Made by a program: the position numbers and the translations under genes
The notes under the pieces: model-generated
What the model was told of the DNA's origin: nothing
The model's database searches: none
Seen by the model: only the letters and a program-made list of their open reading frames with translations
Assembly (NCBI GenBank): GCA_013146195.2
Contig: CM028382.1
Coordinates: forward strand, 3,754,434 to 3,818,433
DNA from: Codonopsis lanceolata
Lineage: Eukaryota > Streptophyta > Magnoliopsida > Asterales > Campanulaceae
Length of the DNA: 64,000 bases
Direction: 5' to 3'
Shown: piece by piece, positions 31,757-45,164 of the stretch
Numbering within the stretch: position 1 is the first letter of the stretch
Layout of the letters: each line of letters begins with the position of its first letter

Positions 31757-34039
31757 TTGTCAAAGAGGGGTTTAACCCAATGCTCAAGTAGATGTTTAGG
31801 CAGCAAAACCAAATCTTAATTTCGGACCCATCTCTAATAAGAGCACTTTATATGCCCTAACCAAACCTCAACCCTATCAAATAAAAATAAATAAAAATAC
31901 AAATGAAAAACCCAAAAACCCAAAGCCCGTAATGCTGCTTAAAAACATTTTCATAGGGATTAAACGATTAGGGTTGTTAACATCACAAGTTCAATCTTCC
32001 CTCTAGAATCTAAATTCGCCTAACTTTAAAACCAAATTTGGAGAAACCTCTTGAAGTCATATGTTTCATAACCCAACCTAGGTCATTTTAGGAAGGTTCC
32101 CAACAAGGTCATAAATTTTTACAAGGTAAGTAATTTACCTGATACCTCATCTAAGCCTTAAACCCTGACGCCCATCCCCATCCCAGAGTCCAAAATTGAA
32201 GATATAACATATTCAACATACCACATTGTCTCATGTAAGCTCAATTTAGGCCATTACTTCACTTAACAACCTCGAATTTCATCAACCCAATTACCATACA
32301 TGTTTCTAACATGTTCAACCATGGGTCCTACATAAAACCTCAAGATACAAGATTATACACTTTCAACCCTAAGCTAAACCTTAAAACCATAACTCTACAT
32401 GCTAACCCTAACGATAAGCTCAACCCAATCCAACTATAAACAGAATTACAAAAAAAAAATTATGGGAAGATAGCATAGGAAGAAACATGTGTCCCTTTCT
32501 ATTGACTCAACCAATTATATAGCTTTGTTTCCTACCTAGAAGCATCAATGATTTTGAACTGTAAAATATAAGAAGAAGTTTAAAGTTAAAGAGAGTAATC
32601 TTATTTGTACATACACGGTACCGCTTTGTGAACAAAGAAATTTGTTTATTTATTTTTATTTTTTTAACTATTTTTTGAAACTATTCAATTTTGAAAATGC
32701 TCATCCTTATGATGTTAGCTCATGTCCTCATTTTATGTTTTTTCCCTTAATGAATTTTTTTTGGTTTCTCATTGGAATGATGAACAAATGGATGAAGGTT
32801 GGCTTAGATGATTATGATGAAGACCATTTTTAAGAAACCATGGGGTTTAAGTTAGTCTTGGAGAGGTTAGATAGAGTTAGTTTAAGGTTTAGTTTTTGAG
32901 AGAGCTAAAGAAATTTGTTTTAGGGTTAAGTTTAAAGTTAGAGACTCAAGCCGTTAGGGCTTATATTTATCAATTAGTTTAGGGATTGTTGTGGTTTAGA
33001 TACAATTGTTTTGGTTAATGACCAAGTAATAGCTAGGCTTGGGACAATCTAACTTAGAAATCTAGTTAGGACATGTTAGGACTTAAGTAGGTTTAAGGTT
33101 TGTTTAGAGGTTTAAACTTTGCTTGGGATAGGTTTAAGTAGGGGTTTGAAATGTCCGGCCCTATGGTGGCCAAACCCAAACTTTAGAGAAAAACTTTCCT
33201 GTGTTTACAGGGTTTAAGTTCAAGTGAGTGGGGCCTCACATAGGCTCAGCGGCCGCCCAAGTACTGTTTAAGGCTCTCCCAAAGTTCCCGTGGAATTTAT
33301 TCAAGAGTTTGGCGCCACCAGTTTTAGGCCCAAGTTTAATGGTTTTAAGGTTTAACGTTTGGCTTAGGGATTAGGGTTAGTTTAACTTGGTCTAGGTTTG
33401 AATTGTGGTCCCAAACTTAATGTGAAGGCAACCAGTTTAGGCTTAAGGTAACTAACCTACTCAAAATGAGTCTTAAACCCTAACCCTTTATATGCCCTAA
33501 CCTAACAAACCCTAAAATAAAAATGTTAGGACAAGCGAACTACGCGACAAATGAACAAATCTGATCAAACTACAATCAAAGCCCGTAATGCTGCTTCAAT
33601 CAATCTAGGATGTTCAAGGCATGAAAAGCAGTTTCACGGTTTACACCAACCCTAAACCCTGATCTTAAAACTTTACTTAAACCCTAACCCTAAAGTCAAC
33701 CCTAACTCTTATTCCCTAACCTTAAACACTCCTGCAGACGCTAAACCCCGAAATAGAAGCAACTGCCTTACGAGCAACCCCGAGAGGAATCGCTAAGGCT
33801 AAATCCTCATCTCTTGCCTAACCATTAAACGGCGATAAATCTACAAACAAGTTTATATGATCCACTTCAAAACATGTTATGAACCCTTATCCCTAAACCT
33901 TACTTGATCTATAAACCCTAACCCAGTTTCTAAGACATTTATATAACCTAGTAGACATGCTCACAACCTTCAAACCAAGAAAGTAAGAAGACACTAGCAT
34001 ACCCAATGTTAAACACATGCAAGATTATGGGGCGCTACA
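31757..34039. repeat. Mosaic of satellite and Gypsy-LTR sequence
   Basis: Short segments (about 15-60 bases) from two parents alternate, each in its own parental order. Satellite-type pieces: TTTATATGCCCTAACC at 31,848 and 33,488, GCCCGTAATGCTGCTT at about 31,925 and 33,581, and CGGTACCGCTTTGTGAAC at 32,616. LTR-type pieces match 56,340-57,640 and 63,545-63,874: CAACCCAACCTAGGTCA at about 32,075, ATAGCATAGGAAG.AA.ATGTGTCC near 32,470, a TACGCGACAAATGAACAAAT block near 33,541, ATCGCTA.., AACAAGTTTATATGAT, and CAAGATTATGGGGCGCTACA, which ends at 34,039 as the Gypsy LTR does. No gene is present. Either a rearranged old boundary or a consensus error. Confidence 0.65.
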
Positions 34040-35591
34040 TAACTCTAATGCTAACCCTAATCGATAAGCCTAACCTTAATCCCTATAAACGAGAAACAAA
34101 AAAATTATTTATGAATGAAAGAAACATGAAATGAACACGATAATCTCCATACGATGAAGCATCAACTATTTTGAATCCAAAAAAAATATTAAAAAAATAT
34201 TAAAAAATAAAAAATATTTTGTACATAAACCGGTACCAGTTTTGTGAACAAAAAATTTGTTTATTTATTTTTATTTTTTTAATATTTTTTTTGTATTCAA
34301 AACAGTTGATGCTTCATCCTTATGATGATTATCATCTTCATTTTATGTTTTTTCCCTTCAAAAATATTTTTTTGTTTCTCATTCATAGGGATTAAGGTTA
34401 AGGCTTAGGGATTAGGAGGATAAGACCATTTTCTAAGTTAAGGTTTAAGGTTAGGCTTAGGGATTAGGGTTAGTATTAGAGTTAGGGTTTAAGGTTTAGT
34501 TATTTGGGATAGTGCATAATATTTAAGGTTTTAGGGTTAAGGTTTAAGGTTAGAGACTCAAGGTTAGGGTTTAAGGTTTCGAATTAGGTTTAGGGATAAG
34601 GGTTAGGGTTTAGGTGATACAATTGTTTTTGGTTTAAGGTTTATAGTTAGGCTTAGGGCTTGGCGACAGGCTTAGAGTTAGGTTTAAGGTTTAAGGTTTA
34701 AGGTTTAAGGGTTTAAACTTTGGCTTAGGGATTAGGTTTAGGGTTTAGGTAAGGGTTTAAGGTTTTAAGGTTTAAGGTTTAAGGTTTGGCTTAGGTTTAG
34801 GTTTAAGGTTTATGGTTTTAGGTTTTAGGTTTTAGGGTTTATGGTTTTAAGGTTTAACGCTTGGCTTAGGGATTAGGTTAGGTTTAAGGTTTAAGGTTTA
34901 GAGATTAGGTTTAATGTTGAAGGTTAGAGTTTAGGCTTAAGGTAACTGAAACCTTAAATCTTAAACCCTAACCCTTTATATGCCCTAACCAAACCAAACC
35001 CTAAAATAAAAAATAAATAAAAATGAATGAAAAACCCAAAAAACTTCCAAAGCCCGTAACAGTGCTTAAACAACATTTTTTGGGATTAAAACGAAGTCAT
35101 CACGGGTTACACCCTAAACCCTAAACCCTAATCTCTAAAACCTTAAATCTTAAACCCTAAACCCTAAACCCTAACCCTAACTCTTATTCCCTAACCTTAA
35201 ACCTTATACCTTAAACCTGAACCTCAATCCTAAAGCCTTAAACCCTAACTCTAGCCCTATCCTCATCCCTAAGCCTAACCATAAACCTTAAACCAAAAAC
35301 AATTGTCTCACTTAAATAAAAATTCAAACCTTAAACCCTAACCTCGAAGTTTTAACCTTAAACCATAACCCTAAAACCTTAAACATTATACACTAACCCT
35401 AATCGCTAAACCATAAACCATAACTCTAATGCTAACCCTAATCGAGTTTAACCTTAATCCCTTATAACGAGAAACAAAAAAATTATTTATGAATGAAAGA
35501 AACATGAAATGAACACGATAATCTCCATACGGATGAAGCATCAACTATTTTGAATCCAAAAAAATTAAAAAATAAAAAATATTTTGTACAT

Positions 35592-35609
35592 AAAACTGGT
35601 ACCAGTTTT
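35592..35609. repeat. Perfect dyad at the centre of a satellite unit
   Basis: AAAACTGGTACCAGTTTT, an 18-base perfect palindrome, the core of a much longer imperfect one. Equivalent cores occur in about half of the units. The others read AACCGGTACCGCTTT. Confidence 0.95.
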
Positions 35610-36319
35610 GTGAACAAAAAATTTGTTTATTTATTTTTATTTTTTAATATTTTTTTGTATTCAAAATAGTTGATGCTTCATCCTTATGATGAGATTATCA
35701 TGTTCATTTTATGTTTTTTCCCTTCAAAAATATTTTTTTGTTTCTCATTCATAGGGATTAAGGTTAGGCTTAGGGATTAGGGAGGATAAGACCATTTTCT
35801 AAGTTAAGGTTTAAGGTTAGGCTTAGGGATTAGGGTTAGTATTAGAGTTAGGGTTTAAGGTTTAGTTATTTGGGATAGTGCATAATATTTAAGGTTTTAG
35901 GGTTAAGGTTTAAGGTTAGAGACTCAAGGTTAGGGTTTAAGGTTTCGAATTAGGTTTAGGGATAAGGGTTAGGGTTTAGGTGATACAATTGTTTTTGGTT
36001 TAAGGTTTATAGTTAGGCTTAGGCTTGGCGATGCTTAGAGTTAGGTTTAAGGTTTAAGGTTTAAGGTTTAAGGGTTTAAACTTTGGCTTAGGGATTAGGT
36101 TTAGGTTTAGGTTAAGGGTTTACGGTAAAGGGTTTAAGGTTTAAGGGTTTAAGGTTTGGCTTAGGTTTAGGTTTAAGGTTTATGGTTTTAGGTTTTAGGG
36201 TTTGGGGTTTATGGTTTTAGGTTTATGGTTTTAAGGTTTAACGCTTGGCTTAGGGATTAGGTTAGGTTTAAGGTTTAAGGTTTAGAGATTAGGGTTTAAT
36301 GTTGAAGGTTAGAGTTTAG

Positions 36320-36345
36320 GCTTAAGGTAACGGAAACCTTAAATC
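36320..36345. repeat. Example of a unit-to-unit junction (TTTAGGG-rich to CCCTAAA-rich)
   Basis: CTTAAGGTAACGGAAACCTTAA joins the end of one right arm to the start of the next left arm. It is itself a short dyad (TAAGGT..AACCTTA) and is the second symmetry axis of the array. The same junction recurs in each intact unit. Confidence 0.85.
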
Positions 36346-39300
36346 TTAAACCCTAACCCTTTATATGCCCTAACCAAACCAAACCCTAAAATAAAAAATA
36401 AATAAAAATGAATGAAAAACCCAAAAAAACTTCCAAAGCCCGTAACAGTGCTTAAACAACATTTTTTGGGATTAAAACGAAGTCATCACGGGTTACACCC
36501 TAAACCCTAAACCCTAAACCCTAATCTCTAAAACCTTAAATCTTAAACCCTAAACCCTAAACCCTAACCCTAACTCTTATTCCCTAACCTTAAACCTTAT
36601 ACCTTAAACCTGAACCTCAATCCTAAAGCCTTAAACCCTAACTCTAGCCCTATCCCCAATCCCTAAGCCTAACCATAAACCATAAACCAAAAACAATTGT
36701 CTCACTTAAACCATAACCCTTATCCCTGAAACCTTAAACCCTAACCTCGAAGTTTCTAACCTTAAACCATAACCCTAAAACCTTAAACATTATACACTAA
36801 CCCTAATCGCTAAACCATAAACCATAACTCTAATGCTAACCCTAACCGATAAGTTTAACCTTAATCCCTATAAACGAGAAACAAAAAAATTATTTATGAA
36901 TGAAAGAAACATGAAATGAACACGATAATCTCCATACGGATGAAGCATCAACTATTTTGAATCCAAAAAAATATAAAAAATATTAAAAAATAAAAAAATA
37001 TTTTGTACATAAAACTGGTACCAGTTTTGTGAACAAAAAATTTGTTTATTTATTTTTATTTTTTTAATATTTTTTTGTATTCAAAATAGTTGATGCTTCA
37101 TCCTTATGATGATTATCATGTTCATTTTATGTTTTTTCCTTCAAAAATATTTTTTTTGTTTCTCATTCATAGGGATTAAGGCTTAGGGATTAGATTAGGA
37201 GGATAAGACCATTTTCTAAGTTAAGGTTTAAGGTTAGGCTTAGGGATTAGGGTTAGTATTAGAGTTAGGGTTTAAGGTTTAGTTATTTGGGATAGTGCAT
37301 AATATTTAAGGTTTTAGGGTTAAGGTTTAAGGTTAGAGACTCAAGGTTAGGGTTTAAGGTTTCGAATTAGGTTTAGGGATAAGGGTTAGGTTTAGGTGAT
37401 ACAATTGTTTTTGGTTTAAGGTTTATAGTTAGGCTTAGGCTTGGCGCTTAGAGTTAGGGTTTAAGGTTTAAGGTTTAAGGTTTAAGGGTTTAAACTTTGG
37501 CTTAGGGATTAGGTTTAGGGTTTACGGTAAAGGGTTTAAGGTTTTAAGGTTTATGGTTTTAGGTTTTAGGGTTTAGGGTTTATGGTTTTAGGGTTTATGG
37601 TTTTAAGGTTTAACGTTTGGCTTAGGGATTAGGTTAGGTTTAAGGTTTAAGGTTTAGAGATTAGGTTTAATGTTGAAGGTTAGAGTTTAGGCTTAAGGTA
37701 ACTGAAACCTTAAATCTTAAACCCTAACCCTTTATATGCCCTAACCAAACCAAACCCTAAAATAAAAAATAAATAAAAATGAATGAAAACCCAAAAACTT
37801 CCAAAGCCCGTAATGTTGCTTAAACAACATTTTTGGGATTAAAACGAAGTCATCACGGGTTACACCCTAAACCCTAAACCCTAAACCCTAATCTCTAAAA
37901 CCTTAAATCTTAAACCCTAAACCCTAAACCCTAACCCTAACTCTTATTCCCTAACCTTAAACCTTATACCTTAAACCTGAACCTCAATCCTAAAGCCTTA
38001 AACCCTAACTCTAGCCCTATCCCCAATCCCTAAGCCTAACCATAAACCATAAACCAAAAACAATTGTCTCACTTAAACCATAACCCTTATCCCTAAACCT
38101 AATTCGAAACCTTAAACCCTAACCTCGAGTTTCTAACCTTAAACCATAACCCTAAAACCTTAAACATTATACACTAACCCTAATCGCTAAACCATAAACC
38201 ATAACTCTAATGCTAACCCTAACCGATAATATTTAACCTTAATCCCTATAAACGAGAAACAAAAAAATTATTTATGAATGAAAGAAACATGAAATGAACA
38301 CGATAATCTCCATACGGATGAAGCATCAACTATTTTGAATCCAAAAAATATAAAAATATTAAAAAATAAAAAATATTTTGTACATAAACTGGTACCAGTT
38401 TTGTGAACAAAAAATTTGTTTATTTATTTTTATTTTTTTAATATTTTTTTTGTATTCAAAATAGTTGATGCTTCATCCTTATGATGATTATCATGTTCAT
38501 TTTATGTTTTTTCCCTTCAAAAATATTTTTTTTGTTTCTCATTCATAGGGATTAAGGTTAGGCTTAGGGATTAGGGAGGATAAGACCATTTTCTAAGTTA
38601 AGGTTTAAGGTTAGGCTTAGGGATTAGGGTTAGTATTAGAGTTAGGGTTTAAGGTTTAGTTATTTGGGATAGTGCATAATATTTAAGGTTTTAGGGTTAA
38701 GGTTTAAGGTTAGAGACTCAAGGTTAGGGTTTAAGGTTTCAATTAGGTTTAGGGATAAGGGTTAGGTTTAGGTGATACAATTGTTTTTGGTTTAAGGTTT
38801 ATAGTTAGGCTTAGGCTTGGCGACAGGCTTAGAGTTAGGTTTAAGGTTTAAGGTTTAAGGTTTAAGGGTTTAAACTTTGGCTTAGGGATTAGGTTTAGGT
38901 TTAGGTTAAGGGTTTACGGTAAAGGGTTTCGTGTTTAAGGGTTTAAGGTTTGGCTTAGGTTTAGGTTTAAGGTTTATGGTTTTAGGTTTTAGGTTTGGGG
39001 TTTATGGTTTTAGGTTTATGGTTTTAAGGTTTAACGCTTGGCTTAGGGATTAGGTTAGGTTTAAGGTTTAAGGTTTAGAGATTAGGGTTTAATGTTGAAG
39101 GTTAGAGTTTAGGCTTAAGGTAACGGAAACCTTAAATCTTAAACCCTAACCCTTTATATGCCCTAACCAAACCAAACCCTAAAATAAAAAATAAATAAAA
39201 ATGAATGAAAACCCAAAAACTTCCAAAGCCCGTAACAGTGCTTAAACAACATTTTTTGGGATTAAAACGAAGTCATCACGGGTTACACCCTAAACCCTAA

Positions 39301-42300
39301 ACCCTAAACCCTAATCTCTAAAACCTTAAATCTTAAACCCTAAACCCTAACCCTAACTCTTATTCCCTAACCTTAAACCTTATACCTTAAACCTGAACCT
39401 CAATCCTAAAGCCTTAAACCCTAACTCTAGCCCTATCCCCAATCCCTAAGCCTAACCATAAACCTTAAACCAAAAACAATTGTCTCACTTAAACCATAAC
39501 CCTTATCCCTAAACCTAATTAAACCTTAAACCCTAACCTCGAAGTTTCTAACCTTAAACCATAACCCTAAAACTTTAAACATTGTACACTAACCCTAATC
39601 GCTAAACCATAAACCATAACTCTAATGCTAACCCTAATCGATAAGCCTTATCTTAATCCCTATGAACGAGAAACAAAAAAATTATTTATGAATGAAAGAA
39701 ACATGAAATGAACACGATAATCTTCATACGGATGAAGCATCAACTATTTTGAATCCAAAAAAAATATAAAAAAAATATTAAAAAATAAAAAATATTTTGT
39801 ACATAAACCTGGTACCAGTTTTGTGAACAAAAAATTTGTTTATTTATTTTTATTTTTTTAATATTTTTTTTGTATTCAAAACAGTTGATGCTTCATCCTT
39901 ATGATGATTATCATCTTCATTTTATGTTTTTTCCCTTCAAAAATATTTTTTTGTTTCTCATTCATAGGGATTAAGGTTAGGCTTAGGGATTAGGGAGGAT
40001 AAGACCATTTTCTAAGTTAAGGTTTAAGGTTAGGCTTAGGGATTAGGGTTAGTATTAGAGTTAGGGTTTAAGGTTTAGTTATTTGGGATAGTGCATAATA
40101 TTTAAGGTTTTAGGGTTAAGGTTTAAGGTTAGAGACTCAAGGTTAGGGTTTAAGGTTTCGAATTAGGTTTAGGGATAAGGGTTAGGTTTAGTGATACAAT
40201 TGTTTTTGGTTTAAGGTTTATAGTTAGGCTTAGGCTTGGCGATGCTTAGAGTTAGGGTTTAAGGTTTAAGGTTTAAGGTTTAAGGGTTTAAACTTTGGCT
40301 TAGGGATTAGGTTTAGGTTTAGGTTAAGGGTTTACTGTAAAGGGTTTGTGTTTAAGGGTTTAAGGTTTGGCTTAGGTTTAGGTTTAAGGTTTATGGTTTT
40401 AGGTTTTAGGTTTAGGTTTATGGTTTTAGGTTTATGGTTTTAAGGTTTAACGCTTGGCTTAGGGATTAGGTTAGGTTTAAGGTTTAAGGTTTAGAGATTA
40501 GGTTTAATGTTGAAGGTTAGAGTTTAGGCTTAAGGTAACGGAAACCTTAAATCTTAAACCCTAACCCTTTATATGCCCTAACCAAACCAAACCCTAAAAA
40601 AAAAATAAATAAAAATGAATGAAAAACCCAAAAACTTCCAAAGCCCGTAATGCTGCTTAAACAACATTTTTGGGATTAAAACGAAGTCATCACGGGTTAC
40701 TAAACCCTAAACCCTAAACCCTAATCTCTAAAACCTTAAATCTTAAACCCTAAACCCTAAACCCTAACCCTAACTCTTATTCCCTAACCTTAAACCTTAT
40801 ACCTTAAACCTGAACCTCAATCCTAAAGCCTTAAACCCTAACTCTAGCCCTATCCCCAATCCCTAAGCCTAACCATAAACCATAAACCAAAAACAATTGT
40901 CTCACTTAAACCATAACCCTTAGAAACCTTAAACCCTAACCTCGAAGTTTCTAACCTTAAACCATAACCCTAAAACCTTAAACATTATACACTAACCCTA
41001 ATCGCTAAACCATAAACCATAACTCTAATGCTAACCCTAATCGATAAGCCTAACCTTAATCCCTATAAACGAGAAACAAAAAAATTATTTATGAATGAAA
41101 GAAACATGAAATGAACACGATAATCTCCATACGGATGAAGCATCAACTATTTTGAATCCAAAAAATATAAAAAATATTAAAAATAAAAAATATTTTGTAC
41201 ATAAACCGGTACCGCTTTGTGAACAAAAAATTTGTTTATTTATTTTTATTTTTTAATATTTTTTTGTATTCAAAATAGTTGATGCTTCATCCTTATGATG
41301 ATTATCATGTTCATTTTATGTTTTTTCCTTCAAAAATATTTTTTTGTTTCTCATTCATAGGGATTAAGGTTAGGCTTAGGGATTAGGAGGATAAGACCAT
41401 TTTCTAAGTTAAGGTTTAAGGTTAGGCTTAGGGATTAGGTTAGTATTAGAGTTAGGGTTTAAGGTTTAGTTATTTGGGATAGTGCATAATATTTAAGGTT
41501 TTAGGGTTAAGGTTTAAGGTTAGAGACTCAAGGTTAGGGTTTAAGGTTTCAATTAGGTTTAGGGATAAGGGTTAGGTTTAGGTGATACAATTGTTTTTGG
41601 TTTAAGGTTTATAGTTAGGCTTAGGCTTGGCGATGCTTAGAGTTAGGTTTAAGGTTTAAGGTTTAAGGTTTAAGGGTTTAAACTTTGGCTTAGGGATTAG
41701 GTTTAGGTTTAGGTTAAGGGTTTACTAAAGGGTTTCGTGTTTAAGGGTTTAAGGTTTGGCTTAGGTTTAGGTTTAAGGTTTATGGTTTTAGGTTTTAGGT
41801 TTGGGGTTTATGGTTTTAGGTTTATGGTTTTAAGGTTTAACGCTTGGCTTAGGGATTAGGTTAGGTTTAAGGTTTAAGGTTTAGAGATTAGGTTTAATGT
41901 TGAAGGTTAGAGTTTAGGCTTAAGGTAACGGAAACCTTAAATCTTAAACCCTAACCCTTTATATGCCCTAACCAAACCAAACCCTAAAATAAAAAATAAA
42001 TAAAATGAATGAAAAACCCAAAAACTTCCAAAGCCCGTAATGCTGCTTAAACAACATTTTTGGGATTAAAACGAAGTCATCACGGGTTACTAAACCCTAA
42101 ACCCTAAACCCTAATCTCTAAAACCTTAAATCTTAAACCCTAAACCCTAAACCCTAACCCTAACTCTTATTCCCTAACCTTAAACCTTATACCTTAAACC
42201 TGAACCTCAATCCTAAAGCCTTAAACCCTAACTCTAGCCCTATCCCCAATCCCTAAGCCTAACCATAAACCATAAACCAAAAACAATTGTCTCACTTAAA

Positions 42301-45164
42301 CCATAACCCTCCCTAAACCTGAAACCTTAAACCCTAACCTCGAAGTTTCTAACCTTAAACCATAACCCTAAAACCTAAAACATTATACACTAACCCTAAT
42401 CGCTAAACCATAAACCATAACTCTAATGCTAACCCTAACCGATAAGCCTAACCTTAATCCGATAAACGAGAAACAAAAAAAATTATTTATGAATGAAAGA
42501 AACATGAAATGAACACGATAATCTCCATACGGATGAAGCATCAACTATTTTGAATCCAAAAAAATATAAAAAATATTAAAAATAAAAAATATTTTGTACA
42601 TAAACCGGTACCGCTTTGTGAACAAAAAATTTGTTTATTTATTTTTATTTTTTAATATTTTTTTGTATTCAAAATAGTTGATGCTTCATCCTTATGAAGA
42701 TTATCATGTTCATTTTATGTTTTTTCCTTCAAAAATATTTTTTTGTTTCTCATTCATAGGGATTAAGGTTAGGCTTAGGGATTAGGGAGGATAAGACCAT
42801 TTTCTAAGTTAAGGTTTAAGGTTAGGCTTAGGGATTAGGGTTAGTATTAGAGTTAGGGTTTAAGGTTTAGTTATTTGGGATAGTGCATAATATTTAAGGT
42901 TTTAGGGTTAAGGTTTAAGGTTAGAGACTCAAGGTTAGGGTTTAAGGTTTCAATTAGGTTTAGGGATAAGGGTTAGGTTTAGGTGATACAATTGTTTTTG
43001 GTTTAAGGTTTATAGTTAGGCTTAGGCTTGGCGACAGCTTAGAGTTAGTTTAAGGTTTAAGGTTTAAGGTTTAAGGGTTTAAACTTTGGCTTAGGGATTA
43101 GGTTTAGGTTTAGGTTAAGGGTTTACGGTAAAGGGTTTCGTGTTTAAGGGTTTAAGGTTTGGCTTAGGTTTAGGTTTAAGGTTTATGGTTTTAGGTTTTA
43201 GGTTTGGGGTTTATGGTTTTAGGTTTATGGTTTTAAGGTTTAACGCTTGGCTTAGGGATTAGGTTAGGTTTAAGGTTTAAGGTTTAGAGATTAGGGTTTA
43301 ATGTTGAAGGTTAGAGTTTAGGCTTAAGGTAACGGAAACCTTAAATCTTAAACCCTAACCCTTTATATGCCCTAACCAAACCAAACCCTAAAATAAAAAA
43401 TAAATAAAAATGAATGAAAAACCCAAAAAACTTCCAAAGCCCGTAACAGTGCTTAAACAACATTTTTTGGGATTAAAACGAAGTCATCACGGGTTACACC
43501 CTAAACCCTAAACCCTAATCTCTAAAACCTTAAATCTTAAACCCTAAACCCTAAACCCTAACCCTAACTCTTATTCCCTAACCTTAAACCTTATACCTTA
43601 AACCTGAACCTCAATCCTAAAGCCTTAAACCCTAACTCTAGCCCTATCCCCAATCCCTAAGCCTAACCATAAACCATAAACCAAAAACAATTGTCTCACT
43701 TAAACCTAACCCTTATCCCTAAACCTAATTGAAACCTTAAACCCTAACCTCGAGTTTCTAACCTTAAACCATAACCCTAAAACCTTAAACATTATACACT
43801 AACCCTAATCGCTAAACCATAAACCATAACTCTAATGCTAACCCTAATAAGCCTAACCTTAATCCCTATAAACGAGAAACAAAAAAATTATTTATGAATG
43901 AAAGAAACATGAAATGAACACGATAATCTCCATACGGATGAAGCATCAACTATTTTGAATCCAAAAAAATAAAAAATATTAAAAAATAAAAAAATATTTT
44001 GTACATAAAACTGGTACCAGTTTTGTGAACAAAAAATTTGTTTATTTATTTTTATTTTTTTAATATTTTTTTTGTATTCAAAATAGTTGATGCTTCATCC
44101 TTATGATGATTATCATGTTCATTTTATGTTTTTTCCCTTCAAAAATATTTTTTTGTTTCTCATTCATAGGGATTAAGGTTAGGCTTAGGGATTAGGAGGA
44201 TAAGACCATTTTCTAAGTTAAGGTTTAAGGTTAGGCTTAGGGATTAGGTTAGTATTAGAGTTAGGGTTTAAGGTTTAGTTATTTGGGATAGTGCATAATA
44301 TTTAAGGTTTTAGGGTTAAGGTTTAAGGTTAGAGACTCAAGGTTAGGGTTTAAGGTTTCAATTAGGTTTAGGGATAAGGGTTAGGTTTAGGTGATACAAT
44401 TGTTTTTGGTTTAAGGTTTATAGTTAGGCTTAGGCTTGGCGATGCTTAGAGTTAGGGTTTAAGGTTTAAGGTTTAAGGTTTAAGGGTTTAAACTTTGGCT
44501 TAGGGATTAGGTTTAGGTTTAGGTTAAGGGTTTACTAAAGGGTTTCGTGTTTAAGGGTTTAAGGTTTGGCTTAGGTTTAGGTTTAAGGTTTATGGTTTTA
44601 GGTTTTAGGTTTGGGGTTTATGGTTTTAGGGTTTATGGTTTTAAGGTTTAACGCTTGGCTTAGGGATTAGGTTAGGTTTAAGGTTTAAGGTTTAGAGATT
44701 AGGTTTAATGTTGAAGGTTAGAGTTTAGGCTTAAGGTAACTGAAACCTTAAATCTTAAACCCTAACCCTTTATATGCCCTAACCAAACCAAACCCTAAAA
44801 TAAAAAATAAATAAAAATGAATGAAAAACCCAAAAAACTTCCAAAGCCCGTAACAGTGCTTAAACAACATTTTTTGGGATTAAAACGAAGTCATCACGGG
44901 TTACACCCTAAACCCTAAACCCTAATCTCTAAAACCTTAAATCTTAAACCCTAAACCCTAAACCCTAACCCTAACTCTTATTCCCTAACCTTAAACCTTA
45001 TACCTTAAACCTGAACCTCAATCCTAAAGCCTTAAACCCTAACTCTAGCCCTATCCCCAATCCCTAAGCCTAACCATAAACCATAAACCAAAAACAATTG
45101 TCTCACTTAAACCATAACCCTTATCCCTAAACCTAATTCGAAACCTTAAACCCTAACCTCGAAG

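Noticed and set aside
32642..32833. 63-codon Phe-rich frame on the plus strand
   Set aside because: It is the AT-rich satellite centre as seen in the mosaic stretch, so not coding.
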